Shown one piece after another: positions 51,301 through 60,346 of a stretch of 64,000 bases of DNA. The stretch spans positions 1-64,000 of the forward strand of contig NZ_JAGGOK010000076.1 in NCBI RefSeq assembly GCF_018614615.1, given 5' to 3'. The notes below the pieces were generated by a model, which worked only from the letters and a program-made list of their open reading frames with translations, searched no databases and was not told the DNA's origin. Both the position numbers and the translations under genes were made by a program. The number at the start of each line of letters is the position of its first letter. Within the stretch, counting starts at the first letter, position 1. This DNA is from Streptomyces sp. ISL-100. GTDB taxonomy: Bacteria; Actinomycetota; Actinomycetes; Streptomycetales; Streptomycetaceae.

Positions 51301-51819
51301 CGCCGGACGCGGCTCCGGGACGGACGCGGGTACCGGGACGGAGGGGACGGGGACGGAGGGGACTGGGACCGCGGGGGCGATCTCGTCGATCTCGTCGAAG
51401 TAATCCTCAACCACACGCTGCACGCAGCGTAACTGCCGCCGCAGGACCACCTCCCCGGGCTCCTCGGGCCGTGCCTCGGACCACTTCTTCGCCAGTGGGC
51501 TGGTCCACAGCAGGACCACCGGTTCGTTCTCGGCGTCGCGCACTCCCCGTCGCCCGATGTACCACGGGCGGGGCTCACCGCCTGGCTCCTCCGGCGCGTC
51601 GACGCGGGAGAAGACCAGCGACTCGTTGACGAGTCCTCCGTACGCCGCGGCTCGTGCCTGCGCGTCGATCCGGTTGGCGATGCCGTCCTTGCCGCTGGCG
51701 GACGCAGTGGCGGCCGACGTGCCGCTCATCTCGTCCAGCCGCGCGGTGTAGCAGTCGTACGCGTGGTCCACCGCCTTCTGCTCGGCGGCGATGACCTCTT
51801 CGCGTGTGGTGGTGCTCAT
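48355..51819 (-). CDS. HelR/HelD-type RNA polymerase-associated UvrD-like helicase with C-terminal extension
   Basis: The 1154-residue protein is a superfamily 1 ATPase of the HelD/HelR type that dislodges stalled RNA polymerase; HelR in Streptomyces also protects against rifamycins. Walker A is GGPGTGKS (265-272) and motif II is VVDEAQDLTPMQARAL. The N-terminal region is helical and is joined to the motor by a Pro/Val-rich linker (VPVPSVPVPSVPVP, about 151-164) and a basic segment (ARRRRRKPLH). Residues 1014-1154 form an extra domain, described in the findings. ATG 51819 gives M-S-T-T-T-R-E-E-V; 15 upstream codons are leader. Convergent with the dehydrogenase. Confidence 0.85.
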   Translation of the reverse strand: MSTTTREEVIAAEQKAVDHAYDCYTARLDEMSGTSAATASASGKDGIANRIDAQARAAAYGGLVNESLVFSRVDAPEEPGGEPRPWYIGRRGVRDAENEPVVLLWTSPLAKKWSEARPEEPGEVVLRRQLRCVQRVVEDYFDEIDEIAPAVPVPSVPVPSVPVPASVPEPRPAADDATSDDAGTTAPAAARPEPGTARRNERPAARTPGDVARRRRRKPLHADDFLLRELHRSRSGRMRDIVETIRRDQMDLVTGTPSDILVVQGGPGTGKSAVGLHRVTWLVNNEHFKAQDILVIGPHQRFLEYVGQVLPTLGTRDVNAVQLTRLWDGEILGTDTPRARYVKSDERMAAVLRRRVETECRPEALDDLTTAPSFEGDEAAVVVTAGSTTLRVPRSEVLAFLDEARGTEGAYRERRERFRSLLVDRLLQELAAVAPRRGQGGTIRRDLERNRRVERLVERIWPSPGAREALRSLYDSPDLLRTCAADVLDDDEQAALHRSRAATADADPWTLDDHVCLEELRFLITGETPRRYGHIVVDEAQDLTPMQARALRRRCAANGSMTVLGDLAQATGSHIHTSWDRLGTLLSDHGDWRVAELNTSYRVPAEIMEFVAPLARAVAPELPYPQAVREAGENAVRTMSTEPWRLLDDTVTQVTRLVGTSDGHTLRSVAVIVPDDSGWLDEIGRHLDQSAGITGPGREAVSVLAAAQAKGMEYDHVLVVEPATIADRGPAGLRQLYIALTRSTQSLTVLHTSPLPEILTNTDRATEPPLDETESGTAPGGIPEIPEIGTDIRVRVVGPGPGGRYRVKALSPGIDRPLVLTVRHGSAPPRPGEELDCWVFANETTHSVLAADQRGRRPISPRMAQRYAAALGVLDELVSGDGSVAQDARGRLSDLQGMANRILRRDQADWVAVRRLLGAPDRHRLGVLRDLAAGTNRALKDNALDAGRLQDELAKSGWADALAEARETLRVRLAAEAEPESENEATTAAHQPEQKETEPVTAVEEAPATPAVTTKDGLLRALEASATADRTCRKHESVRHALKSALLWSDLQPADSEVVDVSCVTDGGLFVYEVLTAGRSTYADLRSGATRLLEINHTLPNRADGLHLVLSGPPAEDWSAETILDVFGVHVLWRTPDGAWGGRDTESALGLGQE

Positions 51820-51831
51820 GTGCATCCCTCC

Positions 51832-51873
51832 CTGCGGCGCCCCGCAGGACCCCGCTACGGGCATGCGCCCGTA
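51832..51873 (-). promoter_or_regulatory. leader hairpins of the HelR-like gene
   Basis: Two perfect hairpins lie just upstream of the start: CTGCGG-CGCC-CCGCAG (51832-51847) and TACGGGC-ATGC-GCCCGTA (51856-51873). They could attenuate or protect the mRNA. The 19-bp rifamycin-associated element that precedes HelR in S. venezuelae was looked for and not found. Confidence 0.4.
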
Positions 51874-51968
51874 CCCCGCTGAAACAACTATCAGAGAGTG
51901 GGCGGTGACGAACAGTCAAAACACCAGTTCCGGGGGCACGTCAGCCCGTGACTACGCTCCCGCCGGGC

Positions 51969-53057
51969 TCAGCCGCCTCCGCGCCCACCGCACGACGCCC
52001 GCACCACGAGATTCGGCCGCAACTGCACCTGATGCAGCGGCGACGCGTCGCCGTCCGCCAGCCGGCGCAGCAAGATCTGCGCAGCCAGCCGCCCCACTTG
52101 GAACTTCGGCGGGGACACCGCCGTCAGCGGGATCTCCGCCACGTCCGCGAACTCGTTGTCGTAGCTGACCATCGCCAGGTCCTCGGGTACGCGCAGCCCC
52201 GCCCGCCGAGCCGCCGACTGCACCAGCGCCGCCTCACGGTCCCCGAAGCACAGCGCCCCCGTGACCCCCGCGGCGGCGAACTTCGCCACCGCCGCGTCGG
52301 CCCGCTCCGGGCCCCAGGCGTCCATCGGCGCGCTGTCGTACACCGGCTCGGGCAGCGCGAAGTCCGCGACGGCGCGGGCGAACCCCGTCCCGATCGGCGC
52401 GGCGGTCGGGGCGTCGACGCGTACCACGAGCCCGAGCCGCTCGTGCCCGAGGGCGCGGAGGTGGCGTACCGCGTCGTACGCCCCGCCCTCGTGGTCCGTG
52501 CACACGTGCTCCGTGGGGTCCCCCGGCCCCGCCGCCGTCAGCCGCCGCTCCACCAGCACGGCCGGCACCGGCAGCCGCAGCAGCTCGTCCGTACGCCGGG
52601 CCGGATCGTCGGACGCGTGCAGGCCGGGCACCAGCAGCAGCCCGTGCACTCCCGCCGACAGCAGCTCGGCGATCGCCGCGTCCTCCGCCTTCGGGTCGTA
52701 GTGGGAACACGCCAGTACGAACTGGGCTCCGGCCTCGGCCAGTACCTCCTGGATGCCCTGGAGGACACGCGGGTAGTAGAGCGCGGTGTCCGGCACGAGT
52801 ACGCCGACGATCCTGCGCCTGTCCGGTACGCGCGGCGCGAGGCCCAGCGCGAATGTGCCCGCGCCCTGCCGCCGCTCCACCAGGCCCTGGGTGACCAGGT
52901 CCTCGTACGCCCTGCGGACCGTGGTGACGGACAGGCCGGTCTCGGCGGCTAGCGCCCGCTCGGTGGGCAGCTTGCTGCCGGGCGGCCAGGTGCCGTCGTG
53001 GATGCCGCGCCGCAGATCGGCGGTGAGTTTGCGGAACTTGAGTTCTCGGGCCGACAC
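51969..53057 (-). CDS. GntR-HTH / LacI-sensor hybrid transcriptional regulator
   Basis: Residues 1-70 are a GntR winged HTH (FRKLTADLRRGIHDGTWPPG then KLPTERALAAETGLSVTTVR), and residues 80-350 are a LacI/ribose-binding-type sugar-sensor domain (IVGVLVPDTALYYPRVLQGI; HEGGAYDAVRHLRALGHERL; AMVSYDNEFADVAEIPLTAV). It is a natural candidate to sense a sugar and regulate the ABC operon 4 kb away; no sugar gene is adjacent. The start GTG 53057 gives V-S-A-R-E-L-K-F-R-K; the longer frame to 53159 is leader. 362 residues. Confidence 0.87.
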   Translation of the reverse strand: MSARELKFRKLTADLRRGIHDGTWPPGSKLPTERALAAETGLSVTTVRRAYEDLVTQGLVERRQGAGTFALGLAPRVPDRRRIVGVLVPDTALYYPRVLQGIQEVLAEAGAQFVLACSHYDPKAEDAAIAELLSAGVHGLLLVPGLHASDDPARRTDELLRLPVPAVLVERRLTAAGPGDPTEHVCTDHEGGAYDAVRHLRALGHERLGLVVRVDAPTAAPIGTGFARAVADFALPEPVYDSAPMDAWGPERADAAVAKFAAAGVTGALCFGDREAALVQSAARRAGLRVPEDLAMVSYDNEFADVAEIPLTAVSPPKFQVGRLAAQILLRRLADGDASPLHQVQLRPNLVVRASCGGRGGG

Positions 53058-53336
53058 GGTCCCCCCTGGGCACCCAAAGAAAGAAGCAATCCGCAGTTGC
53101 CGGCGGAATGCTCCTTGAATCCTATCCTCGAAGCTCCCTGACGTCCGCAGGCAATCCACTGTCCGTCGATGGAGTTGAGCCGAAGGTGCTGTGCCATGCC
53201 CTCCCCTTCGCTGGACGCGCTGGACTCACCGCACCCGATCGGGAGGCCGGACCTGGCCAGGCTCGCGCAGGCGGGGGGCTGTCACAATGCGCGATTCGCG
53301 AATGCGCCCCATAGCGGACGCCTATCCATCAGGCCA

Positions 53337-54215
53337 TCAGGACGGAGGCAGTGGGCGGAACAGCCCCTCCTGCACCACCGACACCAGCAAGTTGCCCGCA
53401 CGGTCGTAGATCCGGCCGCGCGCCAGCCCCCGTGCGCCCGTCGCGATGGGGGACTCCTGGTCGTACAGGAACCACTCGTCGGCCCGGAACGGCCGGTGGA
53501 ACCACATCGCGTGGTCCAGCGACGCGATGTCGAAATTGCGCGGGCCCCAGAGGGGTTCGACCGGGATGCGGACCGCGTCGAGCAGCGTCATGTCGGACGC
53601 GTACGCGAGCGCGCAGGTGTGTACGAGCTGGTCGTCGCCCAGCGGTCCGACCGCCCGCATCCACACCGCGCTGCGCGGGTCCGCCTCCTTGATCTCCTGG
53701 GCGGTCCAGCGCAGCCGGTCGACGTACCGGATGTCGAAGGGCTGGCGGCGGGCCATCCGCTCCAGTGCCTCCGGCAGCTCCCCGAGGTGTTCGCGGATCT
53801 CGTCCACCACCGTCGGCAGCGAATCGGGGTCCGGGAAGGAGAGGCGCGGCGGCAGCTGGTGCTCGAAGGCGGCCTCCTCCGGCTGGTGGAAGGAAGCGGT
53901 CAGGTTGAAGATCGTCCGGCCCTGCTGCACCGCCGTGACCCGCCGGGTGGTGAAGGAACGCCCGTCCCGCACCCGCTCCACCTGGTAGACGATCGGCACG
54001 CCGGGGCGGCCGGGGCGCAGGAAGTACGCGTGCAGCGAGTGCACGGGCCGGTCGCCCTCGGTCGTACGTCCCGCCGCGACCAGGGCCTGGCCCGCGACCT
54101 GCCCGCCGAAGACGCGTTGCAGGGACTCCTGCGGGCTGCGGCCGCGGAAGATGTTGACCTCGATCTGCTCCAGGTCGAGCAGATCGACGAGCCGTTCGGC
54201 GGGATTCGTCGTCAC
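53337..54215 (-). CDS. tesB: acyl-CoA thioesterase II
   Basis: TesB hydrolyses medium and long acyl-CoAs. The 292-residue protein has the double-hotdog form: first hotdog (RGRSPQESLQRVFGGQVAGQ, VHSLHAYFLRPGRP) and second (RIPVEPLWGPRNFDIASLDH, ARGRIYDRAGNLLVSVVQEG). The Asp-Thr/Ser-Gln type catalytic network is represented by IASLDHAMWFHRP and SVVQEG. It is preceded by a 279-bp region without genes and lies ahead of the large Ski2-like helicase, with its ATG 34 bp from the helicase stop on the same strand. Confidence 0.88.
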   Translation of the reverse strand: MTTNPAERLVDLLDLEQIEVNIFRGRSPQESLQRVFGGQVAGQALVAAGRTTEGDRPVHSLHAYFLRPGRPGVPIVYQVERVRDGRSFTTRRVTAVQQGRTIFNLTASFHQPEEAAFEHQLPPRLSFPDPDSLPTVVDEIREHLGELPEALERMARRQPFDIRYVDRLRWTAQEIKEADPRSAVWMRAVGPLGDDQLVHTCALAYASDMTLLDAVRIPVEPLWGPRNFDIASLDHAMWFHRPFRADEWFLYDQESPIATGARGLARGRIYDRAGNLLVSVVQEGLFRPLPPS

Positions 54216-54249
54216 GGGTGTCTCTCTCCTTAGCTCTTACAGCCGGCGG

Positions 54250-56763
54250 TTACAGCTGGCCTACCGAGGTGACGCGGACGACCGCCCGCCCCTCCTCGTC
54301 GGATGCGGCGAGGTCGACCTCCGCACTGATGCCCCAGTCATGGTCGTCGTTCGGGTCGGCGAAGATCTGGCGGACGCGCCACAGGCCGTGCTCGGCGTCC
54401 TCCTCGATCATCAGCAGCTTCGGACCGCGAGCGTCAGGACCCGTGCCCAGGTCGTCGTACTCGTCCCAGTACGCGTCCATGGCCTCGCCCCACTTGTCCT
54501 CGTCCCAGCCGGAATCGCCGTCCAGCTCGCCGAGCTCCCGGACGTTGTCCAGGGCGGCCAGCTCGACGCGGCGGAACATGGCGTTGCGTACGAGTACCCG
54601 GAACGCCCGCGCGTTCGCCGTGACGGGCTTGACCTGGTCGGCGCGCTCCTGCGCCTGCTCGGCCGTCTCCACCTCGGGGTTGGCCAGCTGCTCCCACTCG
54701 TCGAGGAGGCTGGAGTCGACCTGGCGCACCAGCTCGCCGAGCCAGGCGATCAGGTCCTCCAGGTCCTCGGACTTGATGTCGGTCGGGATGGTGTGCTCAA
54801 GGGCCTTGTACGCGCCCGCCAGGTAGCGCAGCACAATGCCCTCGGTGCGGGCGAGCTCGTAGTGCGAGGTGAACTCGGCGAAGGTCATGGCCCGCTCGTA
54901 GATGTCGCGGACCACCGACTTCGGGGACACCGGGTGGTCACCGACCCACGGGTGGCTCTTGCGGTACACGTTGTACCCGTGCCACAGCAGCTCCTCCAGC
55001 GGCTTCGGGTACGTGATCTCCTGGAGCCGCTCCATGCGCTCCTCGTACTCGACACGGTCCGCCTTCATCTGGCCGACCGCCTCGCCGCGCGCCTTGTTCT
55101 GCTGGGCGGCGAGGATCTGGCGCGGGTCGTCGAGGGTCGACTCGACGACGGACACCATGTCCAGGGCGTACGAGGGGGAATCCGGATCCAGCAGCTCGTA
55201 CGCGGCCAGCGCGAAGGTCGACAGCGGCTGGTTGAGTGCGAAGTCATGCTGGAGATCGACGGTCAGCCGTACGGTCCGGCCGTCGGCGTCCGGGGTCTCC
55301 AGCATCTCCACCACGCCGCCGTCGAGCAGCGAACGGAAGATGGCGATGGCCCGGCGGATGTGCCGCAGCTGCGCCTTGCGCGGCTCGTGGTTGTCCTCCA
55401 GGAGGTGGCGCATGGCGGCGAAGGGGTTGCCGGGGCGGGCGATGACCGAGAGCAGCATGGTGTGCGTGACGCGGAAGCGGGACGTGAGCGGCTCGGGGTC
55501 GGAGCCGATGAGCTTGTCGAAGGTCGTCTCGGACCAGGCGACAAAGCCCTCGGGGGCCTTCTTGCGGACCACCTTGCGGCGCTTCTTCGGGTCGTCGCCC
55601 GCCTTGGCGAGCGCCTTCTCGTTCTCGACGACGTGCTCGGGCGCCTGCGCGACGACGAAGCCCGCCGTGTCGAAGCCCGCCCGGCCGGCGCGGCCCGCGA
55701 TCTGGTGGAACTCCCGGGCGCGGAGCGTGCGTACGCGCGTGCCGTCGTACTTGGTGAGGGCCGTGAAGAGGACCGTACGGATCGGGACATTGACGCCGAC
55801 GCCGAGCGTGTCCGTACCGCAGATGACCTTCAGCAGACCCGCCTGCGCGAGCTTCTCCACGAGCCTGCGGTACTTGGGCAGCATGCCCGCGTGGTGCACG
55901 CCGATCCCGTGCCGCACGAACCGCGAGAGGTTCTGGCCGAACTTCGTGGTGAAGCGGAAGCTGCCGATCAGTTCGGCGATCTGGTCCTTCTCCTCGCGCG
56001 AGCACATGTTGATGCTCATCAGCGACTGCGCCCGCTCGACGGCCGCCGCCTGCGTGAAGTGCACGATGTAGACCGGTGCCTGCTTGGTTTCGAGCAGCTC
56101 GGTCAGGGTCTCGGTGATGGGCGTCAGGCGGTACTCGTACGAGAGGGGGACCGGGCGGGTCGCGGAGCGTACGACGGACGTCGGGCGGCCCGTGCGGCGC
56201 GTCAGGTCCTTCTCGAACATCGAGACGTCGCCGAGCGTCGCGGACATGAGGATGAACTGCGCCTGCGGCAGTTCCAGGAGCGGGATCTGCCAGGCCCAGC
56301 CGCGGTCCGGCTCGGCGTAGAAGTGGAACTCGTCCATCACGACCTGGCCGATGTCGGCGTGCTTGCCGTCGCGCAGCGCGATGGAGGCCAGCACCTCTGC
56401 CGTACAGGCGATGACCGGGGCGTCGGCGTTGACGGACGCGTCGCCCGTCAGCATGCCGACGTTCTCCGTACCGAAGAGCTTGCACAGGTCGAAGAACTTC
56501 TCCGAGACCAGCGCCTTGATCGGCGCGGTGTAGAAGGTCACCTTGTCCTGCGCGAGCGCGGTGAAGTGCGCACCGGCCGCGACCAGGCTCTTGCCGGAGC
56601 CGGTGGGGGTGGACAAGATCACATTCGCGCCGGACACCACCTCGATCAGGGCCTCCTCCTGAGCGGGATAGAGACTGATGCCCTGGCCCTCGGCCCATGA
56701 GGAGAAAGCCTCGAAGAGGGCATCGGGGTCGGCGGTCGGGGGCATCTGATCGATAAGGGTCAC
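54250..56763 (-). CDS. Ski2-like DEAD/DEAH box RNA helicase
   Basis: The 837-residue protein is a superfamily 2 helicase. Motif I is STPTGSGKSLVAAGAHF near residue 51, motif II is DEFHFYAEPDRGW (D-E-x-H) near 146, motif III LMSATL, motif VI HQIAGRAGRAGFDTAGFVVA. The C-terminal half carries a DUF3516-type domain usual in actinobacterial Ski2-like proteins. The role is RNA unwinding or quality control. Start GTG 56763 gives V-T-L-I-D-Q-M-P-P; the 20 upstream residues in the longer frame are not conserved. Confidence 0.9.
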   Translation of the reverse strand: MTLIDQMPPTADPDALFEAFSSWAEGQGISLYPAQEEALIEVVSGANVILSTPTGSGKSLVAAGAHFTALAQDKVTFYTAPIKALVSEKFFDLCKLFGTENVGMLTGDASVNADAPVIACTAEVLASIALRDGKHADIGQVVMDEFHFYAEPDRGWAWQIPLLELPQAQFILMSATLGDVSMFEKDLTRRTGRPTSVVRSATRPVPLSYEYRLTPITETLTELLETKQAPVYIVHFTQAAAVERAQSLMSINMCSREEKDQIAELIGSFRFTTKFGQNLSRFVRHGIGVHHAGMLPKYRRLVEKLAQAGLLKVICGTDTLGVGVNVPIRTVLFTALTKYDGTRVRTLRAREFHQIAGRAGRAGFDTAGFVVAQAPEHVVENEKALAKAGDDPKKRRKVVRKKAPEGFVAWSETTFDKLIGSDPEPLTSRFRVTHTMLLSVIARPGNPFAAMRHLLEDNHEPRKAQLRHIRRAIAIFRSLLDGGVVEMLETPDADGRTVRLTVDLQHDFALNQPLSTFALAAYELLDPDSPSYALDMVSVVESTLDDPRQILAAQQNKARGEAVGQMKADRVEYEERMERLQEITYPKPLEELLWHGYNVYRKSHPWVGDHPVSPKSVVRDIYERAMTFAEFTSHYELARTEGIVLRYLAGAYKALEHTIPTDIKSEDLEDLIAWLGELVRQVDSSLLDEWEQLANPEVETAEQAQERADQVKPVTANARAFRVLVRNAMFRRVELAALDNVRELGELDGDSGWDEDKWGEAMDAYWDEYDDLGTGPDARGPKLLMIEEDAEHGLWRVRQIFADPNDDHDWGISAEVDLAASDEEGRAVVRVTSVGQL

Positions 56764-56885
56764 GCCCCCATCTTGCCTGGCTTCCCCCCTGAACAGGGAA
56801 CCGGTCGGTCGCACGAAGATCACGGGCGATACGCTGCCGTGTCAACTGGGCCACACCACAAGAGCAAATGGGGCGGGGAACGACC

Positions 56886-57677
56886 ATGATGGGACCGGCG
56901 CACTCACTGTCAGGAGCAGCGGCCTGGCTGGGGGTGGGGGCGGCGGCAGCCGCGGCCGGGCATCCGATGCCGTGGCCCGTGATCGTCGTCGGCGCCCTGA
57001 TCTGCGCGGGCGCGGCCCTCGCGCCCGACCTCGACCACAAGTCCGCGACGATCTCGCGCGCCTTCGGGCCGGTGTCGAAGGGCCTGTGCGAGATCGTCGA
57101 CAAGCTGTCGTACGCCGTCTACAAGGCGACCAAGAAGCCCGGTGACCCGCGCAGGACCGGCGGCCACCGCACCCTCACCCACACCTGGCTGTGGGCGGTC
57201 ATGATCGGCGGCGGAGCGTCGCTCGTGGCGTTCACCGGTGGCCGCTGGGCGGTGCTCGTGCTCCTCTTCATCCACCTGGTACTGGCGGTGGAGGGTCTGC
57301 TGTGGCGGGCCGCCCGGGTGTCCAGTGACGTCCTGGTGTGGCTGCTCGGCGCGACGAGCGCGTGGATTCTGGCGGGCGTACTGGACAAACCGGGCAACGG
57401 GGCCGACTGGCTGTTCACCGGCGACGGCCAGGAGTATCTGTGGCTCGGCCTGCCGATCGTGCTCGGTGCGCTGGTGCACGACATCGGTGACGCGCTCACC
57501 GTCTCCGGCTGCCCGATCCTGTGGCCGATCCCGGTCGGCCGCAAGCGCTGGTACCCGATCGGCCCGCCGAAGGCGCTGCGGTTCCGCGCGGGCAGCTGGG
57601 TGGAGCTGAAGGTGCTGATGCCGGTGTTCATGCTGCTCGGGGGAGTGGGGGGCGCGGCGGCGATGAACTTCATATGA
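56886..57677 (+). CDS. membrane-bound metal-dependent hydrolase, YdjM/DUF457 family
   Basis: The 263-residue protein has several transmembrane segments and the family metal motifs: GPAHSLSGAAAWL near the start, ALAPDLDHKSATISRAFG near 47 and GGHRTLTHTWLWAVMIGG near 95. E. coli YdjM is LexA-regulated; in Streptomyces these proteins are sometimes annotated as membrane hydrolases of unknown substrate. The C-terminus is hydrophobic and ends with F-I. The ATG at 56886 is preferred over 56868 because it begins at the conserved His-containing segment. Divergent from the helicase, with 122 bp between. Confidence 0.85.
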   Translation: MMGPAHSLSGAAAWLGVGAAAAAAGHPMPWPVIVVGALICAGAALAPDLDHKSATISRAFGPVSKGLCEIVDKLSYAVYKATKKPGDPRRTGGHRTLTHTWLWAVMIGGGASLVAFTGGRWAVLVLLFIHLVLAVEGLLWRAARVSSDVLVWLLGATSAWILAGVLDKPGNGADWLFTGDGQEYLWLGLPIVLGALVHDIGDALTVSGCPILWPIPVGRKRWYPIGPPKALRFRAGSWVELKVLMPVFMLLGGVGGAAAMNFI

Positions 57678-57792
57678 CGCGTTCCGGATGCATACACTCC
57701 GGATGTGTTCTGATGCGTTCTTATGCTTTCCGTTCGGGTGAATCCTGACGCGGACCCGCTGCCGGGCGGGCCAAGATCCAGTTCATGAGATC

Positions 57793-59692
57793 ATGGAATC
57801 CTTAAAGCTGACGCGTCGTCAATTCAGTGTTCGCACCGGCGCGGTGGCTACAGCCGCTGGCGTCACCACCGTCGCCGGGGCGGCTGCTCCCGCAGAGGCG
57901 TTGGCGCCCGCCGCTCCCCGCTCCACCGCCGACTGGCAGACGTGCCTCACCGTCGCCCGCGCCCTGCTGGTGGTCGATGAGCACAACAAGCCCCTGGTCC
58001 CCAGGTACGAGAAGATCCTTCTCGGCGACGGGCTTCCGAGGGCCGGCGCCGCGCCGAAGAAGGTGCTGGTGATCGGCGCCGGACCGGCCGGCATGGTCGC
58101 CGCGTCGCTGCTCAAGCGAGCCGGTCACCGGGTCACCGTCGTGGAGGCCAACGGAAACCGCGCGGGCGGCCGCATCAAGACCTTCCGTACCGGCGGCCAC
58201 GAGAACGCGAAGCAGCCGTTCGCCGATCCGAAGCAGTACGCCGAGGCGGGCGCCATGCGCATCCCCGGCAGCCACCCCCTGGTCATCGGGCTGATCGACC
58301 ACCTCGGCATCGAACGCCGGCCCTTCCACTACATCGACACCGACCCCGACGGCAAGCCGGTGTACCGCACATGGATCCGCGTCAACGGGATCAGGGCCCG
58401 GCGCGCCGATTACGCGAAGAACCCCCAGGCGATCAACCGCTCCTTCGGCGTGCCGCGCGAATACGTGAATGTCCCCGCGTCCGAGATCGTCCGGCAGGCC
58501 CTGGACCCGGTCCGCGACGAGTACAGCACCCGCCGGCCCGACGGCACCCGCGTCAACAAGCCGATGCCCCGGCTGGTCGAAGGCTGGGCCCGGATCGTCC
58601 AGCGCTTCGGCGACTGGTCGATGTACCGCTTCCTCACCGAGCACGCGAAGCTCGACACCCGCACGATCGACCTCATCGGCACGCTGGAGAACATGACGTC
58701 CCGGCTCCCGCTGTCCTTCTTGCACAGCTTCATGGGCGCCTCCCTGATCAGCCCCGGCACCAAGTTCTACGAGCTGACCGGCGGCACCGCGGTCCTCGCG
58801 GACGCCCTCCTCGACGACGTACGCGACGAGGTGCACTTCGACCGGCGCGTCACCCGCATCGAAACCCGCGACGCGGGGGCCCCGGGGCCGCGCGTGCGGC
58901 TGCACACCGTCTCCGAGGGGCGCGACGGCGAAGTGGTGCGCGAGCAGTTCTCCGGCGACACCGCCATCGTCACCATCCCTTTCTCCGGCCTGCGGCACGT
59001 CCAGGTTTCGCCCCAGCTCTCGTACGGCAAGCGCCGGGCCGTCTGCGAGGTGCACTACGACAGCGCCACCAAGGTCCTCCTCGAATTCAGCCGCCGGTGG
59101 TGGGAGATGACCGAGGAGGACTGGAAGCGCGAGCTGAACGCCATGGATCCCGGCCTGTACGACGCCTACCGCAAGGGCCGGGTCGCGAACGACGGGCGGC
59201 TGCTCGGAGCCCACCCCTCCGTGCCGCCCGGGCACCTCTCCGAGGCACAGCGCACGCACTACGCGGCACACTGCTGGGTCTCCCGCGACCAGCCCGAGGC
59301 GGCGGAGGTCATCGGGGGCGGGTCGGTGACCGACAACCCGAACCGCTTCATGTTCAACCCGTCCCACCGCGTGCCGGGCAGCGACGGAGGCGTCGTACTC
59401 GCCTCGTACAGCTGGGCGGACGACGCCCGGCGCTGGGACTCCTACGACGACGAGGCCCGGTACGCGCTGGCGCTGCGTGGCATGCACGCAGAGCTGGCAG
59501 CGCGACCCGTACGCCTACGGGGAGGCGTCCGTACTCCTGCCCGGGCAGCACACCGAAATCCTCCCGGACATGGGCACCCGCGAAGGCCCGCTGCACTTCG
59601 CCGGGTGTCACACCTCGCTCAAGCCCGCCTGGATCGAAGGGGCGCTGGAGTCCGCGGTCCGGGCGGCGCTGGAGGTGCACGGCAGCCGCTGA
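57793..59692 (+). pseudogene. Tat-exported FAD-dependent amine (L-amino acid) oxidase, frameshifted near the C-terminus
   Basis: The first frame (57793 onwards) gives a Tat signal (LTRRQFSVRTG), an FAD-binding VLVIGAGPAGMVAASLLKRA near residue 92 and the long flavin amine oxidase body to GMHA (about 59490). It then goes out of frame and reads nonsense to 59757. The real end is in another frame: TQSWQRDPYAYGEASVLLPG then HFAGCHTSLKPAWIEGALES, stop at 59692. About 15 residues that relatives have between these pieces are missing, so a deletion not divisible by three is likely. The FAD-closing C-terminus would be lost, so the enzyme is probably inactive unless this is an assembly error. Confidence 0.85.
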
Positions 59693-59873
59693 CAGCGTCG
59701 TGCTGCGGGGACGGTCCGGGGGGCGCGACGGTGCCCGGACCGTCCCCGCGGGGGTGATGTGGCCCCGTTCGCGGAGAGTTAACGGCGTTGTAAATTGCCG
59801 AGTTGCTGTCCGGTACCTCTTCCAGGACACAATGGTGGCGATCTTCGATACGACGTCACGGGGAGGGGGAACA

Positions 59874-60263
59874 GTGCTGCGGATCACCGCGGCCGCCAAG
59901 GCGCTGCTGCTGGCGGTATTCGCTCTGCTCTCCCTCGCGGTGGCGACCGGCAACGCCGTCGCGGAGCCTTCTGCTGTCGGTCCTACGGCTGTTGCCGAAC
60001 CCGGGGCGGCGCCGCCGGTGGCCGCGCAGGGTTCTTGTTCGCCCCCCGACTCCGATTCCACGGCCCACCCGGGCCAGGTCCGCCGGGCGCAGCGGCCGGA
60101 GACCGGCGCCCCGCAGACTGCTGTCCATGCGGCCTGCGCCCTGTCCTCCCCGCCCGTGGAGCTCCCGCGCCACGCTCTTCCCGCCGACGGCGGTGCGCCG
60201 TACTGCCACGCGCCGTCGAGATCCGGGGACTTCCCCGTCGCCCTCCAGGTTTTCCGCTGCTGA
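59874..60263 (+). CDS. small secreted protein upstream of carbonic anhydrase
   Basis: The 129-residue product has a signal peptide (VLRITAAAKALLLAVFALLS then LAVATGNAVA), followed by an Ala/Pro-rich mature region with five cysteines (in GSCSPP, HAACALSS, PYCHAP and the final FRC among them) and no recognised domain. GGGGAGGGGGAACA precedes the GTG. It lies 83 bp ahead of the carbonic anhydrase and may be cotranscribed. It could be surface-exposed; the function is unknown. Confidence 0.65.
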   Translation: MLRITAAAKALLLAVFALLSLAVATGNAVAEPSAVGPTAVAEPGAAPPVAAQGSCSPPDSDSTAHPGQVRRAQRPETGAPQTAVHAACALSSPPVELPRHALPADGGAPYCHAPSRSGDFPVALQVFRC

Positions 60264-60346
60264 TGACGCTGCCCGTACGGACCGATTCCCGTACGTACTG
60301 ATCCGTCACATCCCGGCACTGTCATCGCTCCTGGAGGCGATCCCTC

